From Pseudomonas putida (GTDB lineage: Bacteria; Pseudomonadota; Gammaproteobacteria; Pseudomonadales; Pseudomonadaceae), in contig NZ_MINI01000048.1 in the NCBI RefSeq assembly GCF_002906855.1, positions 806,001-870,000 on the forward strand: DNA of 64,000 bases, read 5' to 3'. Each line of letters starts with the position of its first letter. Within the stretch, counting starts at the first letter, position 1. A model generated the notes under the pieces. The model did no database searches, was not told where the DNA came from, and saw only the letters and a list, made by a program, of their open reading frames with translations. Of the stretch, positions 1-8,769 are shown piece after piece. The position numbers and the translations under genes were made by a program.

Positions 1-1
1 C

Positions 2-952
2 GGCGAGCTGGAGTTCTGGTTTGCCCTGGTCAAGATCGTCGCCATTCTCGGCCTGGTCGCCACAGGCCTGTACATGGTCATCACCGGTTTCACCTCGCCC
101 AGCGGGCGCACGGCGCAGCTGGCCAACCTGTGGAATGACGGCGGCATGTTCCCCAATGGCCTGATGGGCTTCTTCGCCGGCTTCCAGATTGCCGTGTTCG
201 CGTTCGTCGGCATCGAACTGGTGGGCACCACCGCCGCTGAAGCGAAGAACCCTGAGCGCACCCTGCCGCGGGCGATCAACTCGATCCCGGTACGGATCAT
301 CGTGTTCTACGTGCTGGCACTGATCGCGATCATGGCGGTGACCCCATGGCGCGACGTGGTACCGGGCAAGAGCCCGTTCGTGGAGCTGTTCGTGCTGGCC
401 GGCCTGCCGGCGGCGGCGAGCATCATTAACTTCGTGGTGCTGACTTCGGCGGCCTCGTCGGCCAACAGCGGCGTATTCTCCACCAGCCGCATGCTCTATG
501 GCCTGTCCCAGGAAGGCGATGCGCCCAAAGCGTTCGAGAAACTGTCGAGCCGCTCGGTGCCGGCCAACGGCCTGTACTTTTCCTGCACCTGCCTGCTGCT
601 GGGTGCGGTGCTGATCTACCTGGTGCCGAACGTGATCGAGGCGTTCACCCTGGTCACCACCGTCTCGGCGGTGCTGTTCATGTTCGTCTGGACGCTGATC
701 CTGCTGTCGTACCTGAAGTACCGCAAAAACCGTGCGGCACTGCATCAGGCTTCGAAGTACAAGATGCCGGGCGGGCGTTTCATGTGCTACGTGTGCCTGG
801 TGTTCTTTGCCTTCATCCTGGTGCTGCTGAGCCTGGAGGCCGACACCCGCTCGGCGCTGGTGGTGACGCCGATCTGGTTCCTGCTGCTGGCGGTGACCTA
901 CCAGTTCGTGCGTAGCCGCCGTCATCCGCGCTCGGCGGTGCGTAACAGCTGA
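2..952 (+). CDS. cycA: D-serine/D-alanine/glycine-type amino-acid permease (5' truncated)
   Basis: Inner-membrane amino-acid:proton symporter of the APC superfamily. The reading frame is open from base 2, so the N-terminal part lies outside the window and about 316 residues are visible. It shows repeated hydrophobic helices and the conserved amphipathic APC loop ELVGTTAAEAKNPE followed by LPRAINSIP. The stretch SSANSGVFSTSRMLYGLS is typical of the CycA/AnsP/GabP branch. The tail is basic (RSRRHPRSAVRNS). A strong hairpin follows the stop codon. The family is certain; the exact substrate is inferred from overall resemblance to CycA and from its place beside urtA in P. putida-type genomes. It could also be a proline- or aromatic-type APC permease. 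Confidence 0.75.
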   Translation, partial: GELEFWFALVKIVAILGLVATGLYMVITGFTSPSGRTAQLANLWNDGGMFPNGLMGFFAGFQIAVFAFVGIELVGTTAAEAKNPERTLPRAINSIPVRIIVFYVLALIAIMAVTPWRDVVPGKSPFVELFVLAGLPAAASIINFVVLTSAASSANSGVFSTSRMLYGLSQEGDAPKAFEKLSSRSVPANGLYFSCTCLLLGAVLIYLVPNVIEAFTLVTTVSAVLFMFVWTLILLSYLKYRKNRAALHQASKYKMPGGRFMCYVCLVFFAFILVLLSLEADTRSALVVTPIWFLLLAVTYQFVRSRRHPRSAVRNS

Positions 953-960
953 CTCAGCAA

Positions 961-979
961 GGGGCCGCACAGCGGCCCC
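961..979 (+). terminator. Hairpin terminator after the permease gene
   Basis: GGGGCCGC and GCGGCCCC form an 8-bp stem with a 3-base loop, 8 bases after the permease stop codon. There is no clear T-run, so it may act as a weak terminator or as a 3'-end stabiliser. Confidence 0.5.
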
Positions 980-1004
980 AATCCTGTGCACACGAATCCA
1001 ACAA

Positions 1005-1019
1005 GCACCAAGCTGGACC
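1005..1019 (+). promoter_or_regulatory. Candidate NtrC binding site upstream of urtA
   Basis: GCACCA-N3-TGGACC resembles the NtrC dyad GCACCA-N3-TGGTGC, with two mismatches in the right arm. It lies about 90 bp upstream of the start predicted from the sigma-54 element, a usual place for an NtrC enhancer. This is inference from position and partial match. Confidence 0.35.
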
Positions 1020-1073
1020 TCGCAAACGCCCCAACACCTCGCACAACCCCTCTATTACGAACCTTCCGCCACT

Positions 1074-1089
1074 AGGCACACCCCTTGCA
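1074..1089 (+). promoter_or_regulatory. Sigma-54 (RpoN) promoter of urtABCDE
   Basis: The sequence reads aGGCAC-ACCCC-TTGCA, which matches the RpoN consensus TGGCAC-N5-TTGCA at every position but the first, with the required GG-N10-GC spacing. It lies about 55 bp before the urtA start codon on the same strand. Urea transport genes are commonly switched on by NtrC/RpoN under nitrogen limitation, so the match agrees with the function. Confidence 0.8.
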
Positions 1090-1142
1090 ACGCCCCTCCC
1101 CGCTTGGCCAACACCATAAAAAACTCAGCGGAGAGAGAGCAC

Positions 1143-2408
1143 ATGAAGCGTCGCAGTCTGATCAAGGCCTTTACCCTCAGCGCATCGATTGCGGCAATGG
1201 GCCTTAGCTGGAGCATCCAGGCGGCCGAGACCATCAAGGTCGGCATCCTGCATTCGCTGTCGGGGACCATGGCCATTTCCGAGACCTCGCTCAAGGACAT
1301 GGCGCTGATGACCATCGAGCAGATCAACGCCAAGGGCGGGGTAAACGGCAAGATGCTCGAACCGGTGGTGGTCGACCCGGCCTCCAACTGGCCGCTGTTC
1401 GCTGAAAAGAGCCGCCAGCTGCTGACCCAGGACAAGGTCGCCGTGGTGTTCGGCTGCTGGACCTCGGTGTCGCGCAAGTCGGTGCTGCCGGTGTTCGAAG
1501 AGCTCAACGGCCTGCTGTTCTACCCGGTGCAGTACGAGGGTGAAGAGATGTCGCCGAACGTGTTCTACACCGGTGCTGCGCCCAACCAGCAGGCCATCCC
1601 GGCGGTGGAATACCTGATGAGCGAGGACGGCGGCAGCGCCAAGCGCTTCTTCCTGCTGGGTACCGACTACGTGTACCCGCGCACCACCAACAAGATCCTG
1701 CGCGCGTTCCTGCACAGCAAAGGCGTGGCCGACAAGGACATCGAAGAGGTCTACACCCCGTTCGGCCACGCCGATTACCAGACCATCGTCGCCAACATCA
1801 AGAAGTTCTCCGCCGGCGGCAAGACGGCAGTCATCTCCACCGTCAACGGCGACTCCAACGTGCCGTTCTACAAGGAACTGGCCAACCAGGGCCTGAAGGC
1901 CACTGACGTGCCGGTGGTGGCGTTCTCGGTGGGTGAAGAAGAGCTGCGCGGCATCGATACCAAGCCGCTGGTGGGCCACCTGGCCGCGTGGAACTACTTC
2001 GAGTCGGTGGATAACCCGGTCAACCAGAAGTTCGTCGCCGACTGGAAGGCCTATGCCAAGGCCAAAGGCCTGCCGGGTGCCGACAAGGCGGTGACCAACG
2101 ACCCGATGGAAGCCACCTACGTGGGCATCCACATGTGGGCCCAGGCCGCCGAGAAGGCCAAGTCCACCAACGTCGACAAGGTCCGCGAGGCGCTGGCCGG
2201 GCAGACCTTCAAGGCACCGTCGGGCTTCACCCTGACCATGGACAAGACCAACCACCACCTGCACAAGCCGGTGATGATCGGCGAGATCCAGGATGACGGG
2301 CAGTTCAGCGTGGTCTGGGAAACCGAGCAGCCGCTGCGGGCGCAGCCGTGGAGCCCGTTCATTCCGGGTAACGACAAGCGTCCGGACTATGCAGTGAAAG
2401 GTAACTGA
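1143..2408 (+). CDS. urtA: Urea ABC transporter, periplasmic substrate-binding protein
   Basis: Binds urea in the periplasm and hands it to the UrtBC channel. The 421-residue length is usual for UrtA. The start ATG at 1143 follows the purine-rich GGAGAGAGAGCAC; an upstream in-frame ATG at 1104 would put extra residues before the signal peptide. The N-terminus MKRRSLIKAFTLSAS carries two arginines and could be a Tat or a Sec signal. The mature part begins near AAETIKVGILHSLSG, the type-I periplasmic fold start of the amide/branched-chain amino-acid binding family. The stop is followed by a small hairpin and a REP pair before urtB. Expression is probably driven by the sigma-54 promoter at 1074. 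Confidence 0.95.
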   Translation: MKRRSLIKAFTLSASIAAMGLSWSIQAAETIKVGILHSLSGTMAISETSLKDMALMTIEQINAKGGVNGKMLEPVVVDPASNWPLFAEKSRQLLTQDKVAVVFGCWTSVSRKSVLPVFEELNGLLFYPVQYEGEEMSPNVFYTGAAPNQQAIPAVEYLMSEDGGSAKRFFLLGTDYVYPRTTNKILRAFLHSKGVADKDIEEVYTPFGHADYQTIVANIKKFSAGGKTAVISTVNGDSNVPFYKELANQGLKATDVPVVAFSVGEEELRGIDTKPLVGHLAAWNYFESVDNPVNQKFVADWKAYAKAKGLPGADKAVTNDPMEATYVGIHMWAQAAEKAKSTNVDKVREALAGQTFKAPSGFTLTMDKTNHHLHKPVMIGEIQDDGQFSVVWETEQPLRAQPWSPFIPGNDKRPDYAVKGN

Positions 2409-2415
2409 GTGCATG

Positions 2416-2432
2416 GGGCTGCTTTGCAGCCC
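2416..2432. repeat. Small hairpin GGGCTGC-TTT-GCAGCCC beside a REP pair
   Basis: A 7-bp stem with a TTT loop, just after the urtA stop. The identical 17 bases recur at 30548-30564, again directly next to a REP-type palindrome, so it looks like a fixed part of a composite repeat. Confidence 0.6.
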
Positions 2433-2433
2433 A

Positions 2434-2489
2434 TTCGCGGGGCAAGCCCGCTCCTACACGGACCTGTAGGAGCGGGCTTGCCCCGCGAA
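2434..2489. repeat. REP inverted pair between urtA and urtB
   Basis: Two perfect 25-base arms (2434-2458 and 2465-2489) containing TTCGCGGGGCAAGCCCGC and its complement, with a 6-base loop. This is the P. putida-type REP palindrome in head-to-head pairing (REPIN-like). In the transcript it forms a long hairpin that can protect the urtA 3' end and reduce read-through into urtB. Confidence 0.9.
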
Positions 2490-2520
2490 GAATCCAACAC
2501 CGATTTTCAGGATTGCCCGC

Positions 2521-4008
2521 ATGCTCAGATTCCTGCTCACCCTGCTCCTGCTGATCCCCCTGGCCTCCCAGGCCAGCGAGGGCGAATTCTTCCTCACCGC
2601 CAAGCCCGCCGAGCAGGCCCGACTGCTCGAAAGCTGGGCGGCACAACCTGATGCCGCGCGCCTGCCGCTGCTGGACAACCTGCGCCAGGGCCGTATCGCC
2701 GCCGATGACACGCGCAAGGTACGCCTGAACAACCGCCTGCGCGGCCTGATCGACAACGCCCTGGCCAGTCACCAACTGCTCAGCGACGACAACGCCACGC
2801 GCCTGGCCGCCGCCCAACAACTGCAAAAGAGCGCGCAACCGGCGCAGATGGCCTTTCTCGACCGGCGCTTCGCCAGCGAGCCAGACGCCGCCGTGCATGC
2901 CGCCCTCGGCCTGGCCCTGGCCAACCTGCAACTAGGCGCCGGCGAGCCGGCCGTGCGCCTGGCCGCCGTGCGCCTGCTCGGCGAAACCGGTGACCCGCTG
3001 GCCCGCACCCGCCTCGAAGCGCTGTTGCAGCCGGGCGCGGAAAGCGACCCGGGCGTGCGCACCGCCGCCGAAACCAGCCTGGCCCAGGTCAAGCGCAAGC
3101 TGCTGGTCGGCGAACTGCTCGGCCAGGCCTTCAGCGGCCTGTCGCTGGGCTCGATCCTGCTGCTGGCCGCGCTGGGCCTGGCGATCACCTTCGGCCTGCT
3201 CGGGGTGATCAACATGGCCCACGGCGAGATGCTCATGCTCGGCGCCTACAGCACCTACATGGTCCAGGTGCTGCTGCAACGATACGCCCCTGGTGCCATC
3301 GAGTTCTACCCGCTGATCGCCCTGCCGGTAGCCTTCGCGGTCAGCGCCGGGGTCGGCATGGCCCTGGAACGCACGGTGATCCGCCACCTCTACGGCCGCC
3401 CGCTGGAAACTCTGCTGGCCACCTGGGGCATCAGCCTGATCCTGATCCAGGCCATCCGCCTGCTGTTCGGCGCGCAGAACGTAGAAGTCAGCAACCCGGC
3501 CTGGCTGTCGGGTGGCATCCAGCTGCTGCCTAACCTGGTGCTGCCGTACAACCGCCTGGTGATCATCGGCTTTGCGCTCGCCGTGGTGTTGCTCACCTGG
3601 CTGCTGCTCAACCGAACACGCCTGGGCCTGAACGTGCGCGCCGTCACCCAGAACCGCAACATGGCGGCCTGCTGCGGCGTTTCCACCGGGCGCGTCGACA
3701 TGCTCGCCTTCGGCCTTGGCTCGGGCATCGCCGGCCTGGGCGGCGTGGCCCTGAGCCAGGTCGGCAACGTCGGCCCGGACCTGGGCCAGAGCTACATCAT
3801 CGACTCGTTCCTGGTGGTGGTGCTCGGCGGCGTCGGGCAACTGGCCGGCAGCCTCTGGGCAGCGTTCGGCCTAGGGATAGCCAACAAGCTGCTGGAGCCG
3901 CAGATCGGTGCGGTGCTCGGCAAGATCCTCATCCTTGCGTTGATCATTCTGTTCATCCAGAAGCGCCCGCAAGGCCTGTTCGCCCTCAAGGGACGGGTAA
4001 TCGACTGA
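2521..4008 (+). CDS. urtB: Urea ABC transporter, permease subunit UrtB
   Basis: One of two inner-membrane channel subunits for urea uptake. The 495 residues split into a signal-like start (MLRFLLTLLLLIPLASQAS), a soluble alanine/leucine-rich region to about residue 190, and a LivH-like permease from about residue 195 (LGQAFSGLSLGSILLLAALG). The signature NMAHGEMLMLGAYSTY matches the NFAHGE motif of the LivH family. The long extracytoplasmic N-terminal part is normal for proteobacterial UrtB but absent from BraD/LivH. The stop TGA overlaps the urtC ATG by one base (TGATG), so the two are translationally coupled. Confidence 0.95.
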   Translation: MLRFLLTLLLLIPLASQASEGEFFLTAKPAEQARLLESWAAQPDAARLPLLDNLRQGRIAADDTRKVRLNNRLRGLIDNALASHQLLSDDNATRLAAAQQLQKSAQPAQMAFLDRRFASEPDAAVHAALGLALANLQLGAGEPAVRLAAVRLLGETGDPLARTRLEALLQPGAESDPGVRTAAETSLAQVKRKLLVGELLGQAFSGLSLGSILLLAALGLAITFGLLGVINMAHGEMLMLGAYSTYMVQVLLQRYAPGAIEFYPLIALPVAFAVSAGVGMALERTVIRHLYGRPLETLLATWGISLILIQAIRLLFGAQNVEVSNPAWLSGGIQLLPNLVLPYNRLVIIGFALAVVLLTWLLLNRTRLGLNVRAVTQNRNMAACCGVSTGRVDMLAFGLGSGIAGLGGVALSQVGNVGPDLGQSYIIDSFLVVVLGGVGQLAGSLWAAFGLGIANKLLEPQIGAVLGKILILALIILFIQKRPQGLFALKGRVID

Positions 4009-5083
4009 TGAACCAGCCACTGCTTGTCACCGCTACGCAAAAGGCCGGGCCACGGCTGTCGCTGGCCATCGGCGCGGTCGTCGTCCTGCTGCTGGTGGCC
4101 CTGCCGCTGCTGTCGCTGCTACCGGCCGATCACACCCTGCAGGTCTCGGCCTACACCCTCACCCTGGTCGGCAAGATCCTGTGCTACGCCATCGTCGCCC
4201 TGGCCCTTGACCTGGTCTGGGGCTATGCCGGGTTGCTGTCGCTGGGCCACGGCCTGTTCTTCGCCCTCGGCGGCTACGCCATGGGCATGTACCTGATGCG
4301 CCAGGCGGCCGGCGACGGCCTGCCCGGGTTCATGACCTTCCTGTCGTGGAGCGAACTGCCGTGGTACTGGGCCGGTACCCAGCACTTTGCCTGGGCCCTG
4401 TGCCTGGTGGTGCTGGCACCCGGGCTGCTGGCGCTGGTGTTCGGCTGGTTCGCCTTCCGCTCGCGGATCAAGGGCGTGTACTTCTCGATCATGACCCAGG
4501 CCCTGACCTTCGCCGGCATGTTGCTGTTCTTCCGTAACGAAACGGGCTTCGGCGGCAACAATGGCTTCACCAGCTTCCGCACCATTCTCGGCTTCGACAT
4601 CGCCGCGCAGGGCACCCGCGCGGTGCTGTTCCTGCTCACCGTCGGCCTGCTGCTGGCCAGCCTGTACCTGTGCTGGCGCCTGACCCAGAGCAAATTCGGC
4701 CGCCTACTCACCGCCGTGCGCGACGCCGAAAACCGGCTGATGTTCTGCGGCTACGACCCGCGCGGTTTCAAGTTGCTGGTGTGGGTGCTCAGCGCCGTGC
4801 TGTGCGGCTTGGCCGGTGCGCTGTACGTGCCGCAGGTGGGCATCATCAACCCCAGCGAAATGTCGCCGACCAATTCCATCGAAGCCGCCGTGTGGGTGGC
4901 CCTGGGCGGGCGTGGCACGCTGATCGGCCCGCTGCTCGGTGCCGGCCTGGTCAATGGCATGAAGAGCTGGTTCACCGTGGCCTTCCCGGAGTTCTGGCTG
5001 TTCTTCCTCGGTGCGCTGTTCATCCTCGTGACCCTGTACTTGCCCAAAGGTGTGGTCGGCCTGTTGAAGAAAAGGAGCCAGCC

Positions 5084-5087
<4 letters not shown>
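4008..5087 (+). CDS. urtC: Urea ABC transporter, permease subunit UrtC
   Basis: Second channel subunit, a LivM-like permease of 359 residues with about ten membrane helices. Family landmarks are DLVWGYAGLLSLGHGLFF and the cytoplasmic loop RLLTAVRDAENRLMFCGYD, close to the LivM loop that contacts the ATPases. The N-terminus is short and cytoplasmic before the first helix (about residues 17-40). The gene overlaps urtB by one base at its start and urtD by four bases (ATGA) at its end, so it sits in a tightly coupled operon. Confidence 0.95.
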
Positions 5088-5941
<854 letters not shown>

Positions 5942-5960
5942 TCAATACCAAGGACAAGAC

Positions 5961-6659
5961 ATGCTGAAAATCGACACCCTGCACCAGTACTACGGCGGTA
6001 GCCATATCCTGCGCGGCCTGTCCTTCGAGGCCAAGGTCGGCGAAGTCACCTGCCTGTTGGGCCGCAACGGTGTGGGCAAGACCACCTTGCTGCGCTGCCT
6101 GATGGGCCTGGTGCCGGCCCGTGAAGGCAATATCGAGTGGGAAGGCAAGCCGATCACCACGCTCAAGCCCCAGCAGCGGGTGCATGCCGGGATCGCCTAC
6201 GTGCCCCAGGGCCGGGAAATCTTCCCGCGCCTGACTGTCGAGGAAAACCTGCTGATGGGCCTGTCGCGCTTCCCGGCCCGCGAGGCACGTGAAGTACCCG
6301 CGTTCATCTACGAACTGTTCCCCGTGCTTGAGCAGATGAAGCAACGCCGTGGCGGCGACCTGTCCGGTGGCCAACAGCAACAGCTGGCCATCGGCCGAGC
6401 CCTGGCCAGCCGCCCGCGGTTGCTGATCCTCGACGAACCGACCGAAGGTATCCAGCCCTCGGTGATCAAGGAAATCGGTGCGGTGATCCGGCGCCTGGCC
6501 GAGCGGGGCGACATGGCGATCCTGCTGGTGGAGCAGTTCTACGACTTCGCCGAAGAACTGGCCGACCAGTACCTGGTCATGGCCCGTGGCGAAATCATCC
6601 AGCGCGGCCGGGGTGAAAACATGCAGGCTGAAGGTGTGCGCGGGCTGGTAACCATTTAA
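5961..6659 (+). CDS. urtE: Urea ABC transporter, ATP-binding subunit UrtE
   Basis: Second ATPase of the importer, LivF-type, 232 residues, the usual UrtE length. Walker A is GRNGVGKTT, the signature LSGGQQQQLAIGRAL, and Walker B LLILDEPTEGI. The H-loop position reads VEQFYDF, with glutamine in place of histidine, as is common in the LivF branch. The start ATG at 5961 follows AAGGACAAG. It is the last urt gene; an acetyltransferase gene follows after 31 bases, so it may share the transcript. No urease genes lie in this window, so urea taken up must be used by enzymes encoded elsewhere. Confidence 0.95.
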   Translation: MLKIDTLHQYYGGSHILRGLSFEAKVGEVTCLLGRNGVGKTTLLRCLMGLVPAREGNIEWEGKPITTLKPQQRVHAGIAYVPQGREIFPRLTVEENLLMGLSRFPAREAREVPAFIYELFPVLEQMKQRRGGDLSGGQQQQLAIGRALASRPRLLILDEPTEGIQPSVIKEIGAVIRRLAERGDMAILLVEQFYDFAEELADQYLVMARGEIIQRGRGENMQAEGVRGLVTI

Positions 6660-6690
6660 TCTGCAATCAACGATCCTGCGAGACGCTGTC

Positions 6691-7206
6691 ATGAGTTACG
6701 TAATCCGCGATGCCCTGGCCACCGACATACCGGGCATCCTCGACATCTACAACGACGCCGTGCGCAACACCACGGCAATCTGGAACGAAACCCCGGTGGA
6801 CCTGGGCAACCGCCAGGCCTGGTTCGAAGCACGGGCGCAGCAGGGCTATCCGATCCTGGTGGCCGTGGATGAGACCGGTGTGCTGGGTTATGCCTCGTTC
6901 GGCGACTGGCGGCCGTTCGAAGGGTTTCGCATGACCGTGGAACACTCGGTGTATGTGCGCGGCGACCAGCGTGGCAAGGGCCTGGGCCCGGTGCTGATGG
7001 CGGCGTTGATCGAGCGGGCGCGTGGGTGCGGCAAGCATGTGATGGTCGCGGCCATCGAGAGCGGCAATGCCGCCTCGGTGCGCCTGCATGAGCGGCTGGG
7101 CTTCGTGGTGAGCGGGCAGATGCCGCAGGTGGGGGTGAAGTTTGGCCGCTGGCTGGATTTGACCTTCATGCAGCTGGTGCTGAACCCGGGTGCCGAACCA
7201 AGTTGA
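6691..7206 (+). CDS. GNAT N-acetyltransferase (methionine sulfoximine/phosphinothricin-type)
   Basis: A 171-residue acetyl-CoA-dependent N-acetyltransferase. It begins YVIRDALATDIPGILDIYNDAV, typical of the Pat/Bar/PitA branch, and contains the acetyl-CoA pyrophosphate loop RGDQRGKGLGPVLM (Q/RxxGxG/A). Later landmarks are SGNAASVRLHERLGF and the C-terminal KFGRWLDLTFMQ. Characterised relatives acetylate methionine sulfoximine, methionine sulfone or phosphinothricin, so a role in detoxifying glutamine-synthetase inhibitors would fit beside a nitrogen transporter; that link is inference. A REP pair after the stop probably separates it from the convergent cbpM. Confidence 0.8.
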   Translation: MSYVIRDALATDIPGILDIYNDAVRNTTAIWNETPVDLGNRQAWFEARAQQGYPILVAVDETGVLGYASFGDWRPFEGFRMTVEHSVYVRGDQRGKGLGPVLMAALIERARGCGKHVMVAAIESGNAASVRLHERLGFVVSGQMPQVGVKFGRWLDLTFMQLVLNPGAEPS

Positions 7207-7221
7207 GTTCGGTGCTGAATT

Positions 7222-7317
7222 CTTCGCGGGACAAGTCGGATCGCCGCACCGCCGCTCCTACAGGATCACCGTTGCCGCCGGGTCCTGTAGGAGCGGGCTT
7301 GCCCCGCGAAAGGGCCG
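7222..7317. repeat. REP pair, left arm interrupted
   Basis: The right arm at 7284-7310 is an intact REP (CTGTAGGAGCGGGCTTG and so on). The left arm starts TTCTTCGCGGGACAAG near 7221 and resumes as CGCTCCTACAGG at 7254, with about 17 foreign bases between its halves. It lies between two convergent genes. Confidence 0.75.
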
Positions 7318-7329
7318 GGCCTGCAAACC

Positions 7330-7635
7330 TCACATCTGGGTGAACCTGCCTAGCCGCTGCTTCAACATGCTGTTCTCACTGCGCAGCTGCTGCACCTCTT
7401 GCAGCAGCTCCAGCGCCAGCGCCACCCCTTCCCACTCCAGTTCCAGCTCCTGATGCAGCTTCGCCGCGCGCTTGGCCAACAGCGGCGCCTGATCGTCGAA
7501 CAACCAGTCCTCCGGCGTTCGCCCCGAAGGTTCGACAATGCCGTGCTCGACGATTTCGATCACGTAGTCAGCCGTGATATCGGCTTCCTGACACAGGGTA
7601 CGCATGTCCAGTTGAACGATCAGGGTGGTGCTCAT
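7330..7635 (-). CDS. cbpM: Chaperone modulator CbpM
   Basis: A 101-residue small cytoplasmic protein of the CbpM/MerR-like family that binds the J domain of CbpA and inhibits it. It begins MSTTLIVQLDMRTLCQEADI, has a helix-turn-helix-like first half (ITADYVIEIVEHGIVEPSG) and a coiled-coil-rich second half (LQEVQQLRSENSMLKQRL). A GTG six bases earlier is in frame, but the ATG at 7635 has the better-placed GGAG. It starts two bases after the cbpA stop, so the pair is one transcription unit. Confidence 0.9.
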   Translation of the reverse strand: MSTTLIVQLDMRTLCQEADITADYVIEIVEHGIVEPSGRTPEDWLFDDQAPLLAKRAAKLHQELELEWEGVALALELLQEVQQLRSENSMLKQRLGRFTQM

Positions 7636-7637
7636 GA

Positions 7638-8606
7638 TCACTTACTCCATTGTGTCCTCGGGTCGAACGCCGCTTTCTCGGAAAGCTGGGTCCACAGTTC
7701 ACGGGTAGCAGCGTCGGAAGCTGGCGGCATCACCACTTTCAGCTGCGCGTAGAGGTTGCCGCGCTCGCCGTTCTTGTTCGCCAGGCCCATGCCCGGCACG
7801 CGCAGGCGCTGGCCGCTCTGGCTGTCGGGGCGGATGGTCAGGTTGATCTTGCCGGTCAGGGTCGGCACCGCCACCTTGGTGCCCAGGGCTGCCTCCCACG
7901 GCGCCAGCGGCACAGTGATGATCAGGTCATGACCTTCGACATCGAACAGCGGGTGAGGTGCCATGCGTAGGGTCAGGAACAGGTCGCCATTGGCACCACC
8001 GCCAACACCCGGGGCGCCCTGGCCCTTGAGGCGGATGCGCTCGCCGTCGGTGACCCCGGCAGGAATCTTCACGTTCAGGGTCTTGGTGGTGAACCCGGTG
8101 CGCTGGCCGGCCGCGTTGGTCTGCGGCACCTGGAAGCTGATCTGCTTGGATTCCTTGCTCAGGGTTTCTTCCAGGAAGATCGCCAGTTCCAGTTCCACGT
8201 CCTGCCCTCGCCTGCCGGCACTGCGTTGTTGTTGCCGGCCGCCACCACCGAACGGGTTACCGCCACGGGCACCGAAGATCGAGCTGAAGAAGTCGGAGAA
8301 GTCGCCGCCCTCGAAGCCATCGCCAGCGCCACCCGCGCCGCCCCGGCTCTGCCAGCCCGGTGGCGCCTGGAAGGGCCGGCCATGCTGGCCGCCGTACTTG
8401 CGGATTTCGTCGAACTCAGCGCGTTTCTGCGCGTCACCAAGTACCTCGTAGGCCTCGTTGGCCTCCTTGAACTTGTCCTCGGCGTCACGCTCCTTGCTCA
8501 CGTCAGGGTGATACTTGCGCGCCAGCTTGCGGTACGCGGCCTTGATCGCCTTGTCGTCCGCTGTGGGCTCTACGCCGAGTATCTTGTAATAGTCTTTGAA
8601 GTCCAT
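7638..8606 (-). CDS. cbpA: DnaJ-like co-chaperone, curved-DNA-binding protein CbpA
   Basis: A 322-residue class-II J-protein that stimulates DnaK and, in E. coli, also binds curved DNA. The N-terminal J domain starts MDFKDYYKILGVEPTADD and contains the HPD tripeptide (KYHPDVSKE). A glycine/phenylalanine-rich linker (SIFGARGGNPFGGGG) follows. There is no CxxCxGxG zinc region, which separates CbpA from DnaJ. The C-terminal part holds the two beta-barrel substrate domains (VKIPAGVTDGERIRLKGQG; GDLFLTLRMAPHPLF). An earlier start would add more than 100 residues without a ribosome-binding site and is rejected. cbpM lies directly downstream and an Hsp70-like gene is divergent. Confidence 0.95.
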   Translation of the reverse strand: MDFKDYYKILGVEPTADDKAIKAAYRKLARKYHPDVSKERDAEDKFKEANEAYEVLGDAQKRAEFDEIRKYGGQHGRPFQAPPGWQSRGGAGGAGDGFEGGDFSDFFSSIFGARGGNPFGGGGRQQQRSAGRRGQDVELELAIFLEETLSKESKQISFQVPQTNAAGQRTGFTTKTLNVKIPAGVTDGERIRLKGQGAPGVGGGANGDLFLTLRMAPHPLFDVEGHDLIITVPLAPWEAALGTKVAVPTLTGKINLTIRPDSQSGQRLRVPGMGLANKNGERGNLYAQLKVVMPPASDAATRELWTQLSEKAAFDPRTQWSK

Positions 8607-8706
8607 CTGCGGATCACCAATGTGAATTTTCGTGTTGCATCTGAAGATAGGGGTCAAGCATAGCCTTTCAAGGTTCGCTTGGGGTTGCCTCAAGGCAGAC
8701 GATCGG

Positions 8707-8735
8707 TCTTGATTCTGTAGCCAACTGGCATAAAC
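8707..8735 (+). promoter_or_regulatory. Possible sigma-70 promoter for the Hsp70-like gene
   Basis: TTGATT followed after about 16 bases by TAAACT in the cbpA/yegD intergenic region. The -35 is good and the -10 is weak, so this is a tentative reading. Confidence 0.3.
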
Positions 8736-8769
8736 TGCGCGGCCGTTTTGCCTCCGGAAGCTTTTTCCC

